Positions 1 to 11,696 of a stretch of 64,000 nt of DNA are shown here, in pieces (position 1 is the first letter of the stretch; every line of letters begins with the position of its first letter). The notes under the pieces are model-generated. The model was given only the letters and a program-made list of their open reading frames with translations. It did not search any database and was not told the DNA's origin. This DNA is from Erythrobasidium yunnanense (Eukaryota > Basidiomycota > Cystobasidiomycetes > Erythrobasidiales > Erythrobasidiaceae). The stretch spans positions 662,471 through 726,470 of the forward strand of contig BCJC01000005.1 in the NCBI GenBank assembly GCA_001600175.1. Direction: 5' to 3'. The position numbers were made by a program, and so were the translations under genes.

Positions 1-1
1 A

Positions 2-2583
2 GGAGACGACGAAGACGCCATGGACAAGATGTTCATATTCGATGTGAGAAGCGGCGGTGGGATGGTCTCGAGGACTAACAAATTCCTAAAGCCTGGACAA
101 TGGGTGCGTCGCATCTACATCAATGACAGCATAGTGCACACTCATATGTATACTACAGGACTTGGACAACACCATAGAACGATTCAGGAAGAAGAACGCA
201 CCTGTACGCTATGTGAAAATACTGACTTCAAGCATGAAAGTACTGATTGTACACTTTGTTCGCTACAGCCACGCGTAACTGTGGACGACATCATTGCAAG
301 AAGACAGAACAAAAGACAAGATACAGAAGGCAGCTCCGTGGAAAATGAAGAGGATGATCAAGAAGAATTCGCTGGCTTTGGCAGTGATGGGTCAGACAAC
401 GAAGAAGATGAAGAAGCGTTCTTTGGAGCACAGTCACAAGAAGATGACGAAAATGAAGTGGATGGCGGAGAAGCTGAGCTGAACGAGGACGACGTTAGCC
501 CAGATCTCGGATCAGACGATGTTGCAAAAGAGGTGGAAGAACAGGAGGCAGACTCCGACAGCGAAAAGGACGAAGAAGAAGCAGACGACGATTTTATTTC
601 ACCCTTTGCGGTTCTCGCGAATGCAGCTGGCAATACTTCCGACGCTGAGGACGAAGCTTTGAATTTCCAAGACATTGAGCCCAGCACGTCCACTCTCCCT
701 TCTTCATCCACCTATTTCGGCAAAGCTCCACTTTCACAAGGTCCCCAGATCTCATCCAATGAAGCGCTCTCCGACAAATCCACTCTTCCACCCTTCTCTG
801 CTCTTCCCGGCGCTTCTCTCTCGCGTCCTATCCTTCTAGGTCTATCAAGTATGAACCTCACTACGCCTACACCCGTGCAAGCGAGGACTATCCCCGTTGC
901 TTTATTAGGGAAAGATATCGTTGGATCATCCATTACTGGGTCCGGCAAGACCGTAGCGTTCTGGGTGGGCGTTCTCGAGCGCTTGTTATACAGGGACAAG
1001 AAACAATCAGCTATAAGGGTCGTCGTCATTTGTCCTACGCGAGAACTGGCTGTTCAAGTCCATGGTGTAGGAAGTGGGTTAGCGCGCTATACCGATATCC
1101 GATTCTCGCTCTGCGTAGGAGGACTGTCGCTGAAAGCACAAGAAGCGGAACTGCGTACGAGGCCAGATGTGGTGGTGTGTACGCCGGGAAGACTTATCGA
1201 TCATGTTAGAAACACAGCTTCGTTCAACTTGGAGACGCTGGAGATCTTGATCATAGACGAGGCGGATAGGATATTGGAAGAAGGATTCAGAGACGAATTG
1301 TCCGAAATCATCAATTCATGCCCCCATAATCGACAGACTATGCTCTTCTCAGCTACTATCACAGAAGACATCAACACACTTACTCGTCTTTCTTTAAGGA
1401 AACCAGTGAGGATAGCAATAGATGTCAAAGACACGACGTCCAAGAACCTCATTCAGGAATTCATAAAGATCAAAAACGAGAGTATGCGAACGGCGACATT
1501 GGTTAATCTCGTACAGGAGAGATTCACGGATAGTACAATCATCTTTTTCAGAAGTAAGAAGGGGGCACATTGGATCAAGATCCTCTTTGGACTACTGGGG
1601 ATGAAGGCCGATGAATTGCATGGAAACCTGTCGCAGGAACAGAGGTTGACGGCGCTGCAGAGGTTCAAGGATGGACAAGTCAGCTTCTTGCTAGCTACAG
1701 ATCTAGCGTCCGTACGTTCTTCCTTCCTTGTATATCAGCAGAAACACTCACTGATCTATGACCTGACGCTCAGCGCGGTCTCGATATCCGAGGTATCACT
1801 TCAGTCATCAATTACGATGCTCCAAAGTCATTCGAGATCTACCTGCATCGAGTGGGTCGTACTGCGCGTGCTGGCAAAGCCGGACGCTCCATCACCTTGA
1901 TTTCCGAAAACGACAACGACGAGCGAAAGCTCTACAAGCTCGCCACGAAGTCCACTGGCGTCGGCAAAGAAGACACCGTCACCTTATCCTCCGTCGACAA
2001 TGACAAGATCAGATTACTTGCGAGTGAAATTGCAGAGTTGAAGAGCGAGATCATGGGTGTTTTACAGGAAGAAGCGCAGGAGAAGGAATTGAGAGGCACA
2101 GAGATGCAGATTCAGAAAGGGCAGAATCTACTAGATCATAAAGATGAGATTTATGCGAAACCTAAGCGGACATGGTTCCAGACGGGCAAAGATAAAGCTT
2201 CTGCACGGGAGAAGGGCGCGCGCGAGTGGAGTGATAAGATGGGTGATTCTACCTCGAACATTGGTGCCGGAGGAAGAAGGGATAGGAAAGCACCCCAGCC
2301 GATATTGAACCATAAGCAGAGAAGGAGGAAAGAAGCGCTTGATGAGATCAAGAGTTTTAAGAAAGACGCAGGAAACCAAGGTCCTGGAACTATGGGGGCT
2401 GTCAAAGCTGTAAAGAAAGCAGCGAGACCGACCGCTATTAGACAGTTCAAAGGCGACGATGCGCCATCTGCTGCAGGAGGGGCGGGGAAGAAGAACAAGA
2501 ATAAGGGAAAGAAAGGGAAAGGAGGATATGGAGGTGATAAGAAGAGCAAGTCGTCGTTTAATAGAAGGGAGGGAAGTGATTAG
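2..2583 (+). CDS. DRS1: ATP-dependent RNA helicase DRS1 (DDX27), 5' partial
   Basis: Nucleolar DEAD-box helicase for 60S ribosome assembly (family knowledge). Exons fit at <2-103, 159-203, 269-1711 and 1774-2583. The splices restore two family stretches: the WDLDNT...VDDIIARR segment before the acidic region, and LATDLASRGLDIRG across the last intron (1712-1773). Helicase motifs in order: SITGSGKT (motif I), PTRELA, TPGRLID, DEAD, SAT, FFRSKK, HGNLSQ and [11 protein letters not shown] long Asp/Glu/Ser-rich segment precedes the core. The tail has the PKRTWFQ signature of DRS1 and a Gly/Lys-rich end. The frame is open and acidic back to the window edge, so an ATG at 20 is probably internal. Motif I begins with Ser instead of the usual Ala. 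Confidence 0.93.
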
Positions 2584-2794
2584 GCTTGGATATCGTCGCT
2601 CATCTTGGCTGGCGAAGGACTGTATAAGATTCAACTATGTTGTTATTCCACCTCAGACAAGCTTTCAAGCAAATTGTAAATCGTTATCTCCATCCGCATA
2701 TACCACTCGCCCTTGATTTATCGCTGCTTCTTCAATGTGAACTGCCTGATCTACGGCGTCGTCGCTACCAGTAGCAAGATTCGCGGACGCTACG

Positions 2795-4963
2795 ATGGAC
2801 ATCGCATGGTCACAGGTAAGTGAGATTGAGCTTGCTGGCTTCATGCGACCGTGGTTGAGATCCGGCAATAGAGAGCAGTACAAGCCGTGACTGATCTGAA
2901 CAACAAGATACCTCAAGACTGGAGAGTCGCACCATCAGTACTTGAACAATACCCAATTGGATCAGACATACGACCTTTGGCACGCACATCTGGCATCCTA
3001 ACGGAGGCCGAGCTCGAAATAACCGATACGTCAAAAGATGCAACTCGCTTATTGGCTAGCATAGCAAAGCGTACTTACTCAGCGGAAGAAGTCATCACTG
3101 CTTTTGCGAAGAGAGCTGCTATCGCCCAGCAGGCTATTAGCTGCCTGGCGGACTTCTTCTATGAAGAAGGTCTGCAGCGCGCCAAAGAGCTCGATAAGCA
3201 TCTCAAGGAGACGGGGAAGACTGTTGGCCCACTGCATGGTGAGTTTCCCTGCCCTCGACATAACTCACGAGCTGACAGTTTGGCATTGACAGGCTTGCCT
3301 ATCAGTCTCAAGGTATGATAAGATCGCAATAGCAATTTGAACGTCTCTTATGCTTTCAAGCAGAGCCACTATCACCTGAAGGGGACCATCGCGTCCGCTG
3401 GCTTCTCGAGCTATGTCATATCGCAAGAAACGGCTCATGCCGTCCGAATACTGTATGATGCAGGCGCCGTCTTCTACTGCAAGACCAACCTCCCTCAAGC
3501 TATCATGCATCTCGAGACGCACTCTTTCTGGGGTCTGGCGCGCAATCCGCTCAATACTGCTTTATCCCCAGGCGGAAGCTCGGGTGGTTGTTCAGCCCTA
3601 ATGGCTTTTGGAGGGTCTCCGATGTCTATGGGATCAGATATCGGGGGCAGCTTGCGTCAGCCAGCAGCAAGTACAGGGCTCTGGACCTTAAAAGCAACAA
3701 CAAACAGGATACCCAGGGGTAAGCTTCAAGTACCTTGATTAGCTGCTATACATGAGTCTAACATGACACATACAGGCAACATGTTCGCCATCAATCCTGG
3801 CTTCGACTCCATCCTTGGCGTGCTTGGGCCAATTGGTCGAAGTCTGCAAGATATCGATCTTTTCTTCAAGGTCGTTCTAGGTAGCGAGCCCTGGCGGCAA
3901 GACCATAGTCTGCATCCACTACCATGGCGAGAAATCAAAGGGGAAACATCTGAGAAGCTTCGTGTCGCTTTCATGGAGCACGATGGAGTACTTAGGCCGC
4001 ACCCTCCTATCCTTCGCGGAATAAGGGAACTCCGAAGGAAACTGGGAGCGAGTGAAAGTTTCGAGATTGTCGAGTATGGTAAGGTATCCGGCACCTTGTC
4101 GGGAATGAGCTAGACTGATGGCATACTTAGACACTTCGCTGTATGCGAGTGCGCATGACTTAGCTGTATGTCGCGCCGATACGCATGGATCTTGGCCTAA
4201 TCATTATAACAATGCAGTTCCAGCTCTACTTCCCGGATGGAGGGGCCAGAGTCCGTGATACAGCTGCAGCTGCTGGCGACCCGCTCCTTCCATTGACCGA
4301 ATGGGTCGCGACACGGCCCGACGTCAAAGACCACAGTATTCACGAGCTATGGAAGGTAGCGCATATGTCCATCTAGCTTAGCCGGGAGAATGCTGATTCG
4401 CCTCTATCAAGCTCAATGCGAAGCGGGAGAAGTTCAGAGCCGACTTCTTGAAGCACTGGAATTCCCATAACATAGATGTCTTGATCTGTCCTGCTGCTCC
4501 GCAAGTAGCATCCCAGATTGGAACAAGCAAGTATTGGAAGTAAGTCCGCTTCCATCCGAGATGATCTGTTTCGTCGGCTGACTTGCTATGCCCTAGCTTC
4601 ACATCGATCTGTAAGAGCGGTATATTAGCCTAGATGCGCGTCCTTGCTGAATTGTTAAATCAATCTACAACAGTTAATGTCGTTGACTACCCAGCAGTAG
4701 TGTTTCCAACGGGCTTAGCTGTCGACACGGCTCTGGACGATACAGTCATCTCCACAGCTCTTAGTCAGGCCGATATGGAAGTACAGGGCCTTTGTGGGTG
4801 GTGCCTTCCTTTGGGAAGCTCAGACTGACACCTGGCTGTTTCGCCAGACAACGTGCAAATATACAAGGGCATGCCGATATGCTTGCAAGCGGTCGGTAGG
4901 CGGTGTGAGGATGAAGGACTGATGGACGCCTTGAACATCATCAAGGAATACCTGCCTCTGTAG
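2795..4963 (+). CDS. Amidase (amidase-signature family, acetamidase/FAAH-like)
   Basis: Serine hydrolase of the Ser-cisSer-Lys class that splits small or fatty amides. Eleven exons fit: 2795-2815, 2872-3238, 3293-3312, 3361-3718, 3776-4078, 4131-4165, 4218-4355, 4412-4539, 4597-4610, 4674-4793 and 4848-4963. The catalytic Lys sits in GLPISLK, which is reached only by splicing into a 20-nt exon. The Gly/Ser loop reads SPGGSSGGCSAL and the nucleophile region SDIGGSLRQPA. The C-terminal DYPAVVFPTG stretch is typical of fungal acetamidases. One exon is only 14 nt. The N-terminus (MDIAWSQ, later IPQDWR) matches the usual family start. Substrate cannot be told. It heads a plus-strand run that includes transporters and an oxidoreductase. 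Confidence 0.9.
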
Positions 4964-5566
4964 CTGTTCGTTCAAATATGTGATGTAGAGTGATATGTGA
5001 TGTAGCGGGATGTGAGCCGTCGCGAGTGGCGAGATAAGCGCTCGCAGATGCCTTACTGCGCAATAGTGTGCCCCTCTGCTGCTACCACGTTCCTGAAAAC
5101 GGATTATCGGCGAATTCGATGATGGGCTGAAATAGCCGTTCTTTCTTACCCGTTCACATAGGTGCAGACGACAGTAGTCCTAGAAGAAGGGGTATTGCAA
5201 CGAATAATACAACACCTCTGCGCTCAGTCGGGCGATGCCAAAGGATGCGTTCTGCCAGCTCTCTGGCAGCTCACCCCACATGCCGTCCGCTACGGTACTT
5301 GAGCCTTGCGCACAGCAAGCCTGGACACGGAAGGGAGTCCGGTAGTGATAGCGTTACTGCTATTGCTTGAACGCGCAGCTCTCTAGTCCGTGGTCACCTG
5401 GCTGTCCAAATCCACGATAAGACACGGTACCGTCGGACCCGTGGGATGCAAAATGCGGGGTCTACCAAGGCCGCCATGAAATTCGACTGTTCTGGACTTG
5501 AGGGCCTGGTCACTTCTGCTTCTGACCTGTGTAGCGACTCTTTGACACCTACGTATACGTTACAAC
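4964..5566 (+). other. Intergenic region, amidase to MFS transporter
   Basis: About 600 bp without a supported gene. It should hold the amidase 3' UTR and the promoter of the transporter. Open frames here are short and carry no motif. No tRNA or repeat was seen. Confidence 0.5.
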
Positions 5567-7869
5567 ATGACTGCAAATATTATGCCGCCTAACTCGAGCA
5601 AAGAGGCACCACCACCAGGCATACCCGCTCATTATACGAAAGACTTCCCGCCGGGTACAGAAGTGGTAGATGCAAGCGGGAAAGAAGAGAACATCCATTA
5701 TCCTACGCCCTCCCAGAACCTGAATGACCCCCTCAACTGGTCCCGAAAGTGGAAGGTTTGGAGCATCGTCACATTAATAGCATTACTGACCTGATTAGCT
5801 GTCTCAACTCAGTGGCTCACCAATATCACTTTCCTGTAAGTGTTCACGAAGAGGTCGCGACCGCTAGTTCCGATTCTGACGGGAAACTCAAGATGGTTCC
5901 TGTTCTGGTGCACCTTTCCATATGTCCGTCTAACTTCAACAGGGTGCACCTGATTCAATGCTGAAGGGGATGACCTCGTACAGATCGGGACGACCTCCAT
6001 GTATGCGCCCTTTATAGCAGAGTACGGATATACTGTGGAACAGTGAGTTGTTGCAAGTCAAATCCGTTCACAAAATGGCTTACCTGTGACCTTTCAACCC
6101 GACAGGATCACCTCATTTGTAAGATTTGAACATGAGAGGGCATTTCCGACGCTCTCTGATCGATCTGCATCTCAAGACATCGTATACTGGACTACTAAAT
6201 GGCATAGGGAATGCTAGTCATACTGAGCGTAGACAACACTCTCCTGTACTGACCCTTCTGCACATTAACTAGATCTTCTGGATACCCTTCGCAATGAAGT
6301 ATGGTCGTCGGCCCGCCCTTCTGATCTCGACGTTAGGTACACTCGCAGCTAGTATTTGGTTTCCCTTTCCCACGTCCTATGAGCATAAATTGGCAGCGCG
6401 TAAGTGCCGGCGTGCTTCTGGAATCTCTGCTAGGCAGCTGATATTCTCGGTTGACAGGAATCGTGATGGGATTTTTCGCAGCACCTGTAGAGTGTTTTGG
6501 TCCCATGGTAATCGCGGTCAGTGACTGGACGCAAAGCCATAGCTGCAGAATCCTGAAAGTCCATTCACCAGGATCTGTTTTTCACGCAAGAGCGAAGCAA
6601 GCTGCACTCCATCCTCTTGTGAGTACTTTGGACGACCGAAGAACCCTTTGGCCGGAAGACTGATTGGAAGCTCGTGTAGCATTACGGCGCTATGTGCAAC
6701 AAACATAGGAGGGGCGCTTTCCGGCGGCTTTGCAGACTCCAAGGCCGGCTGGAGAGGCTTCTACTGGTTCACAGCCGCGCTTGTTGCATCTTCTTTCTTT
6801 CTTCTGTTCTTCTTCTACCCAGAGACGTCCTATGGTCGTTCCGCCAAACTGTCTAGCGGCGTTGTCACTCCTCCTCAAGCCGCAGATGAGAAAGAAACAG
6901 GTCAAATCCAGCTCGAAGATGTCGAAGTCAATTCAACCAATCTTGTCGGAAAAGGTCGACCCGACAAGACTCAGAAGTTCGGCCTCATCAAAGTTGACCC
7001 GACATACAATATCGCACAAGCACTGTTCCGCGTCGTGCTCATCATGCCACTCGCTCCGGTATGGATGGCGGCAGGGTGGTACTCGGCTATCAAAGGCAGT
7101 GAGTAGGAGTGTCGCAGGGATTGGAAAAGGAGGCTGATTCGCCCTTGTTAGTCCTGGTCGGCCAGTCGTATGTCGCTGCACAGATCTGGCAAGCACCGCC
7201 ATACAACTTCAGCAACGCTCAAGTCGGAATGACAAATATTCCTGGTGTGAGTGATAGTGATTACCTTGACCAAGTGCCGAGGATGCTGAAAAGAGACACC
7301 ACATACAGATCGTCGGCGTATTCATTGGATGTCTTTCGTTTGGCTGGCTTAGCGACTGGGATCTTGCTCGACGGACGCGAAACAACGGAGGCATCCGGGA
7401 GCCTGAAATGCGGCTCTGGCTGATTATTCCTGGAGTCATCATTGGATTTATCGGTGGTGAAATCTACGGTTATGGTGCCCAGCGCCAATGGCGTTGGGAG
7501 ATCCTGCTCATTGTGGGCGTGACTGTAAGTAGACTTGGAGGCTGTTGAGACTGTGTCCCATGCTGATCAACTGTCCAGCTCAACTTCTTGGGCTTCATTG
7601 GAGCTCTGGTCATAGCGATTTCGTACAGTGTCGACACGTACAATCACCTTGCCGGAGAAATCGGCCTTCTGCTGGCAGTCGTCGCCAATATCTGGGTATT
7701 CGGAATCAGCTTTTTCGCCAACAAGCTGCTGGCAACTGTCGGATTCGGTCTTGGCATCACGTATCTGCAGCTTCCGTGCGCCTTCATGCTCCTCGTTACT
7801 TTTGTCTTCCTCGCTTTCGGCAAGAAGATGCGATGGATGACAGCCAATCATCCCCTTCTCCGGAAGTAG
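5567..7869 (+). CDS. MFS drug/polyamine-type transporter, N-terminus damaged or unresolved
   Basis: Twelve-helix major facilitator of the DHA1 type. Good exons from the second helix on: 5984-6042, 6106-6118, 6208-6216, 6273-6399, 6458-6516, 6572-6618, 6671-7098, 7152-7246, 7309-7524 and 7579-7869. They give the MFS motif KYGRRPALL, ARIVMGFFAAPVE, DLFFTQERS and GWRGFYW, then a long loop and helices 7-12. The N-terminal exon from 5567 includes the usual NLNDPLNWSRKWK. It then runs into an in-frame TGA at 5792-5794 inside the expected first helix, and no canonical splice joins 5750-5830 to 5984 in frame. Either an intron uses an unusual site or the gene has decayed in TM1. Everything downstream looks intact, so any loss would be recent. 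Confidence 0.75.
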
Positions 7870-8086
7870 TAAACTACTTGGAGTGCAGCCTTTCGTCGTT
7901 GGGGGCAAGCTAAGAGGGCTGCCGGGATGGAGATGTACACAGTATGAGGTCTGCTTGAAGAGGTGGAGTAAAAGCATATGTATCGCGATATATAAGGATG
8001 CCAAGGTCTTTAGCGTGTTCAGCGTACTACTTTGGTTGCTTGCTGTTTCCCTTCGACCTTCCCGAGCACCTTGCAGCGCACGATGA

Positions 8087-9610
8087 ATGGATCGACTTGC
8101 AGCGGATCTGGACCAGTATCTGCGACGGTCTGCCTCAGCAAGCAGTGCAGACACGCACTGGCGCCATGTCGCGTTGCGTCTTGTCCGCAGGATCAGAAAT
8201 GGGACCAAGGGAGAGCTTGAGCTCAAAGCCCTTTTGCAAGATCTTCTAGAATCGATGCCAGTCAATTCAGATGCTGCCTTTGATAGGATCAGGACGCAAG
8301 CAACCCTCTTCCTACAGCTTCCTCTCTCTATGAGACCGTCATCCCAAAAGCGCCCGTCATCAGCTCTTCTTGAGCCACCTGCGAAACGCAGTAGGCGTAA
8401 CTTGGAAGATGCTCAACTGCTATACAACTATTTCCATCCTCTCACAAGCTCGGCACTTCCGTCTGTTTCGGCAATGCTTACAGATGCATCAGCAAGCTCT
8501 TCCGCTACAGTCGTTACAATCGGGAACATGCACGACATCTGGCAAATTGCAAAGCCTCTTCTCGCTCCGCACAAAGCACTAGCTGCGAAGATTGCAGAAA
8601 TGGAAGCAGGCTTTAGCGCAGATAATCTATCTCCCTCCGCGACTATCGATGTTCTGGCCAACCTCATACATCTTCTGGGAAAGCTATGTGCTCCTGTACG
8701 CGATTTTGCAGTCAAGGAAGCGTCGGACAGACTGTCGAGCTATCGAGAAATGCTGTCCCTGTATGGCGATGCGAGCAAGGCGCAGGATGCCCTTAAGGCT
8801 GCTCAAGCCTCTGTATATGCACTAGTACAGGAGATGCGGCAGGACTTGAAGGCCTTCAAAGCAGGTTACACAGCTGCTTCGAAGGGAGAAGGCGAGTTAC
8901 GACACGATATGCGCAAGGAAGCGATGAGGCGCGAAAGGGAAGCAGTAACCGAAGTGTATGGCGAGGATGTTATACCAAAGGTAGCTGCCTGGTGTGGCAT
9001 CCCGCAAGACACCCTCGATTGCCGGCAGATAGCAACACGCCTTATTCAGCTGCTCTTCAGCAATCAAGCAATTACCCTGCCAGATGCAACGAAAGTCAGA
9101 GAGATTCAATCTTCTGATCTACCACCCATCTTTCTGCTGGCCGCCAAGCATCTCTTTCGCATGCAGAACGGCTTACAAGCTGTCACAGTCCTGGCTACCC
9201 TTTCGACTTTGGTCCCTCGCAAGTCATCGAAACCAGATTGGGCCCAAAGGGTCTGGACCTTGTTGGAATCTGAGATAGATACGCCTGATATGGCATCTGA
9301 GCACACGAAGGTTGCGAATATCGCGGAGGAAATACTGCTCGCAATCGATAGTAAGGCAGAACTGGACCGCTCAAGAAGGGAGAAGATCAGAAGCCAAGTT
9401 GAGGGTATGGTATCTTTCGAAGATCCCGTCTTCAAGCTGCTGCGTAACAGGCTAGAAACCACCATCATGGCAGGCGTGACAGGCGAAGGAAATGCTGGGG
9501 CTCCCAAAGGCTTCATGGTTGAACCACTACCTGGTCAGATAGTACAGACTGTCGCTAGCCTCAAAAGTATATTGGACTGTGCATATACTTGCTGGGACAT
9601 CCGGACATGA
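8087..9610 (+). CDS. TCP11/SOK1-like protein
   Basis: Intronless, 507 residues. The middle has LGKLCAPVRDFAVKE, close to the signature of the T-complex protein 11 family (Sok1 in yeast, linked to cAMP/PKA signalling). The rest is helical, with a basic Ser/Pro segment near residues 85-105. The family is known; the molecular role is not. It interrupts the run of metabolic genes and uses no introns, unlike both neighbours. A 217-bp gap separates it from the transporter upstream. Confidence 0.78.
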   Translation: MDRLAADLDQYLRRSASASSADTHWRHVALRLVRRIRNGTKGELELKALLQDLLESMPVNSDAAFDRIRTQATLFLQLPLSMRPSSQKRPSSALLEPPAKRSRRNLEDAQLLYNYFHPLTSSALPSVSAMLTDASASSSATVVTIGNMHDIWQIAKPLLAPHKALAAKIAEMEAGFSADNLSPSATIDVLANLIHLLGKLCAPVRDFAVKEASDRLSSYREMLSLYGDASKAQDALKAAQASVYALVQEMRQDLKAFKAGYTAASKGEGELRHDMRKEAMRREREAVTEVYGEDVIPKVAAWCGIPQDTLDCRQIATRLIQLLFSNQAITLPDATKVREIQSSDLPPIFLLAAKHLFRMQNGLQAVTVLATLSTLVPRKSSKPDWAQRVWTLLESEIDTPDMASEHTKVANIAEEILLAIDSKAELDRSRREKIRSQVEGMVSFEDPVFKLLRNRLETTIMAGVTGEGNAGAPKGFMVEPLPGQIVQTVASLKSILDCAYTCWDIRT

Positions 9611-9835
9611 AGGAGTCAAGGGAGATATTTCTACGCTACTTCAGCGCTCTTGTAGTGATAGTATGCACTGCAATTTCTGAAAATGCAGACAACCTCGCAT
9701 AGCTGGTTCTCCGGACCTGAGCGGCAGCTCACTCAGCATGTACCGGCAACATGACGCGCGCTTGTTCCTTTTGACAGAATTGTGTTGCATCTCGACTTCT
9801 TCTTTGCATTTATACAACATCTGCAATACGTCAAG

Positions 9836-11398
9836 ATGGCTTCAGACGAAAGAGAACGCAAGCCTGACACGACTAGTCTGCCATTCCATGATGGGAACTG
9901 TCATTCGGCTCCCAGAACGCTTCCGCCCGTAGGAAAAGACAGCACAAACGTATCCTACTCATTTGACTCACGAAGTAATCACGTATATGTAGCCTGGAAT
10001 ATACCTGCGAGCTCACGCCGATCACCCTAATACACCTCAGCCGGCGCTCTTCAAGACTCTGAAGCTTCGAAATGTCGAGCTCAAGAACAGAATTATTGTA
10101 TCTCCTATGTGCCAATACTCTGCTGCGTCCGGTACAGGCATGCCTTCGAATTACCATCTTGCGCATCTATGTGAGCTCCGCCTTTCTTCGTCGGAAGAAG
10201 GACGGTACTGATGAGCTTCCTGAATCAGCGGCCTTCGCTATGCGTGGATCAGCGCTCGTCTTCACTGAAGCTACATCTGTCTTGAAAAATGGAATGATCT
10301 CACCGGAAGATCTGGGTATCTGGACCGACGAGCATGTCGCGCCTTTCAAGCAGATCGTCGATATCATTCATTCGCATGGTGCACTGGCTGGTATACAGCT
10401 GGCTCATGCTGGAAGAAAAGCTTCTACCTACGCGCCATGGGAGCAAGGCAGTAAAGGCGCATACGTGCCCGAAGAAGGTAAGGGCCAAGCTCGCGCAGAT
10501 CATCGACATCAGCTGATATATCCATATTGCAGAGCATGGATGGAAGAATGTCTGGGGTCCGAGTGCTATACCTTTTGCAAAAGACTATGCCACTCCTCAG
10601 GCCATGACCCTTGATGATATCGAAGAGCTCAAGTCGGCATGGACGGCAGCTGTCAAACGAGCTGATCAAGCTGGCTTTGACGTGGCAGAAGTCCATGCTG
10701 CGCATGGGTATCTCCAAACGAGCTTCCTGAGCCCCATCTCGAACCAGAGGACAGACAAGTATGGTGGCTCCCTCGAGAATAGGTAAGTTTGGGGCGATAT
10801 ACTCTACATTTATAGCGCCTGACGAAGCTACGCTTGTTGTTAGGATGCGATTACCGCTCGAGATTGCCAAAATCACCCGAGATCTGTTTCCCAAACACAA
10901 GCCTGTCTTCGTACGAATCAGCGGGACTGAGTGGGATGCTCGAGGCGAGAAAGCCGAAGACGGCAGCTGGCAAAGCTGGGGTATCGAGCAGTCCATAATT
11001 CTCTGCAAGGAGCTACAAAAGCTAGGAATCGATCTCATCGATGTCTCGACTGGAGGAAACTATAGCGATCAGAAGATCACTCTAGGTCCAGGATATCAAG
11101 TACCCTATGCTGAACAGATCAAGAAAGCTATTCCGGATCTTCCGATCTCATCAGTTGGTCTCATCACGAGTGGACCGCAAGCCAACGATATCATCGAAGA
11201 AGGCAAATCAGATGTGGTCATGCTGGCCAGAGAGCTACTGCGCAACGCAGATTTTGTCTTCGACGCAGCTCAAGGTGAATTTCCTCAGTCGCGCGATATT
11301 ATGACCCAGTTGATTTTCTTTGCTTTCCAGAGCTCAACAGCGTTGTCAAGGTACCCGTGCAGTATGAAAGAGCATACACTAGAATGTACAAAAGCTAG
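9836..11398 (+). CDS. NADH:flavin oxidoreductase, old yellow enzyme (YqjM type)
   Basis: FMN-dependent ene-reductase. Six exons fit exactly: 9836-9928, 9993-10170, 10229-10477, 10533-10782, 10844-11274 and 11331-11398, giving 422 residues. Motifs: NRIIVSPMCQYSA at the FMN site, IQLAHAGRK, the substrate-binding His pair in EVHAAHGYLQTSFLSP, KYGGSLENR, and VKVPVQYERAY at the C-terminus. The residue order is that of the YqjM/xenobiotic reductase branch rather than classical yeast OYE. It lies between two MFS genes on the same strand, which suggests work on an imported or exported small molecule (inference). Confidence 0.92.
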
Positions 11399-11696
11399 AA
11401 ATATGTTTAGAGATATCTCGCGCTGGAACAATATTGCAAAGGTCCGCAGCGAAATACGAAATGCAGAGGGTGTTGTCAACCACTTTACATGCTCCTCACA
11501 TCCTTCTCTCAGCTCTTTGGCATGCCGGATGATCTGTCTTCTTGCTTTGTCATCCGTCAGCCGTTACAACGGTGATAAGCTATTCTTAGCCGCGCGCGCA
11601 AATGACGTTGGACGCTTCCATCTCTCAGCGGGCTGTCTCGAGGCCCTTTACTGTTGTTCCCAAATCATCAAGTAGAGCTGATTGACTGGCTTCGCG

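Noticed and set aside
358-711. Minus-strand Ser-rich open frame opposite DRS1
   Set aside because: It is the reverse of the Asp/Glu-rich repeat-like coding stretch of DRS1, a common shadow, with no motif of its own.
2131-2634. Long minus-strand frame opposite the DRS1 tail
   Set aside because: Shadow of the Lys/Gly-rich C-terminus; no homology pattern.
7567-8265. 232-codon minus-strand frame across the MFS end and TCP11 start
   Set aside because: Overlaps two good genes on the other strand and shows no family features.
9616-9835. Possible extra coding exon after the TCP11-like gene
   Set aside because: Open frames are short and overlap the expected promoter of the OYE gene; the TCP11-like frame has its own stop at 9610.
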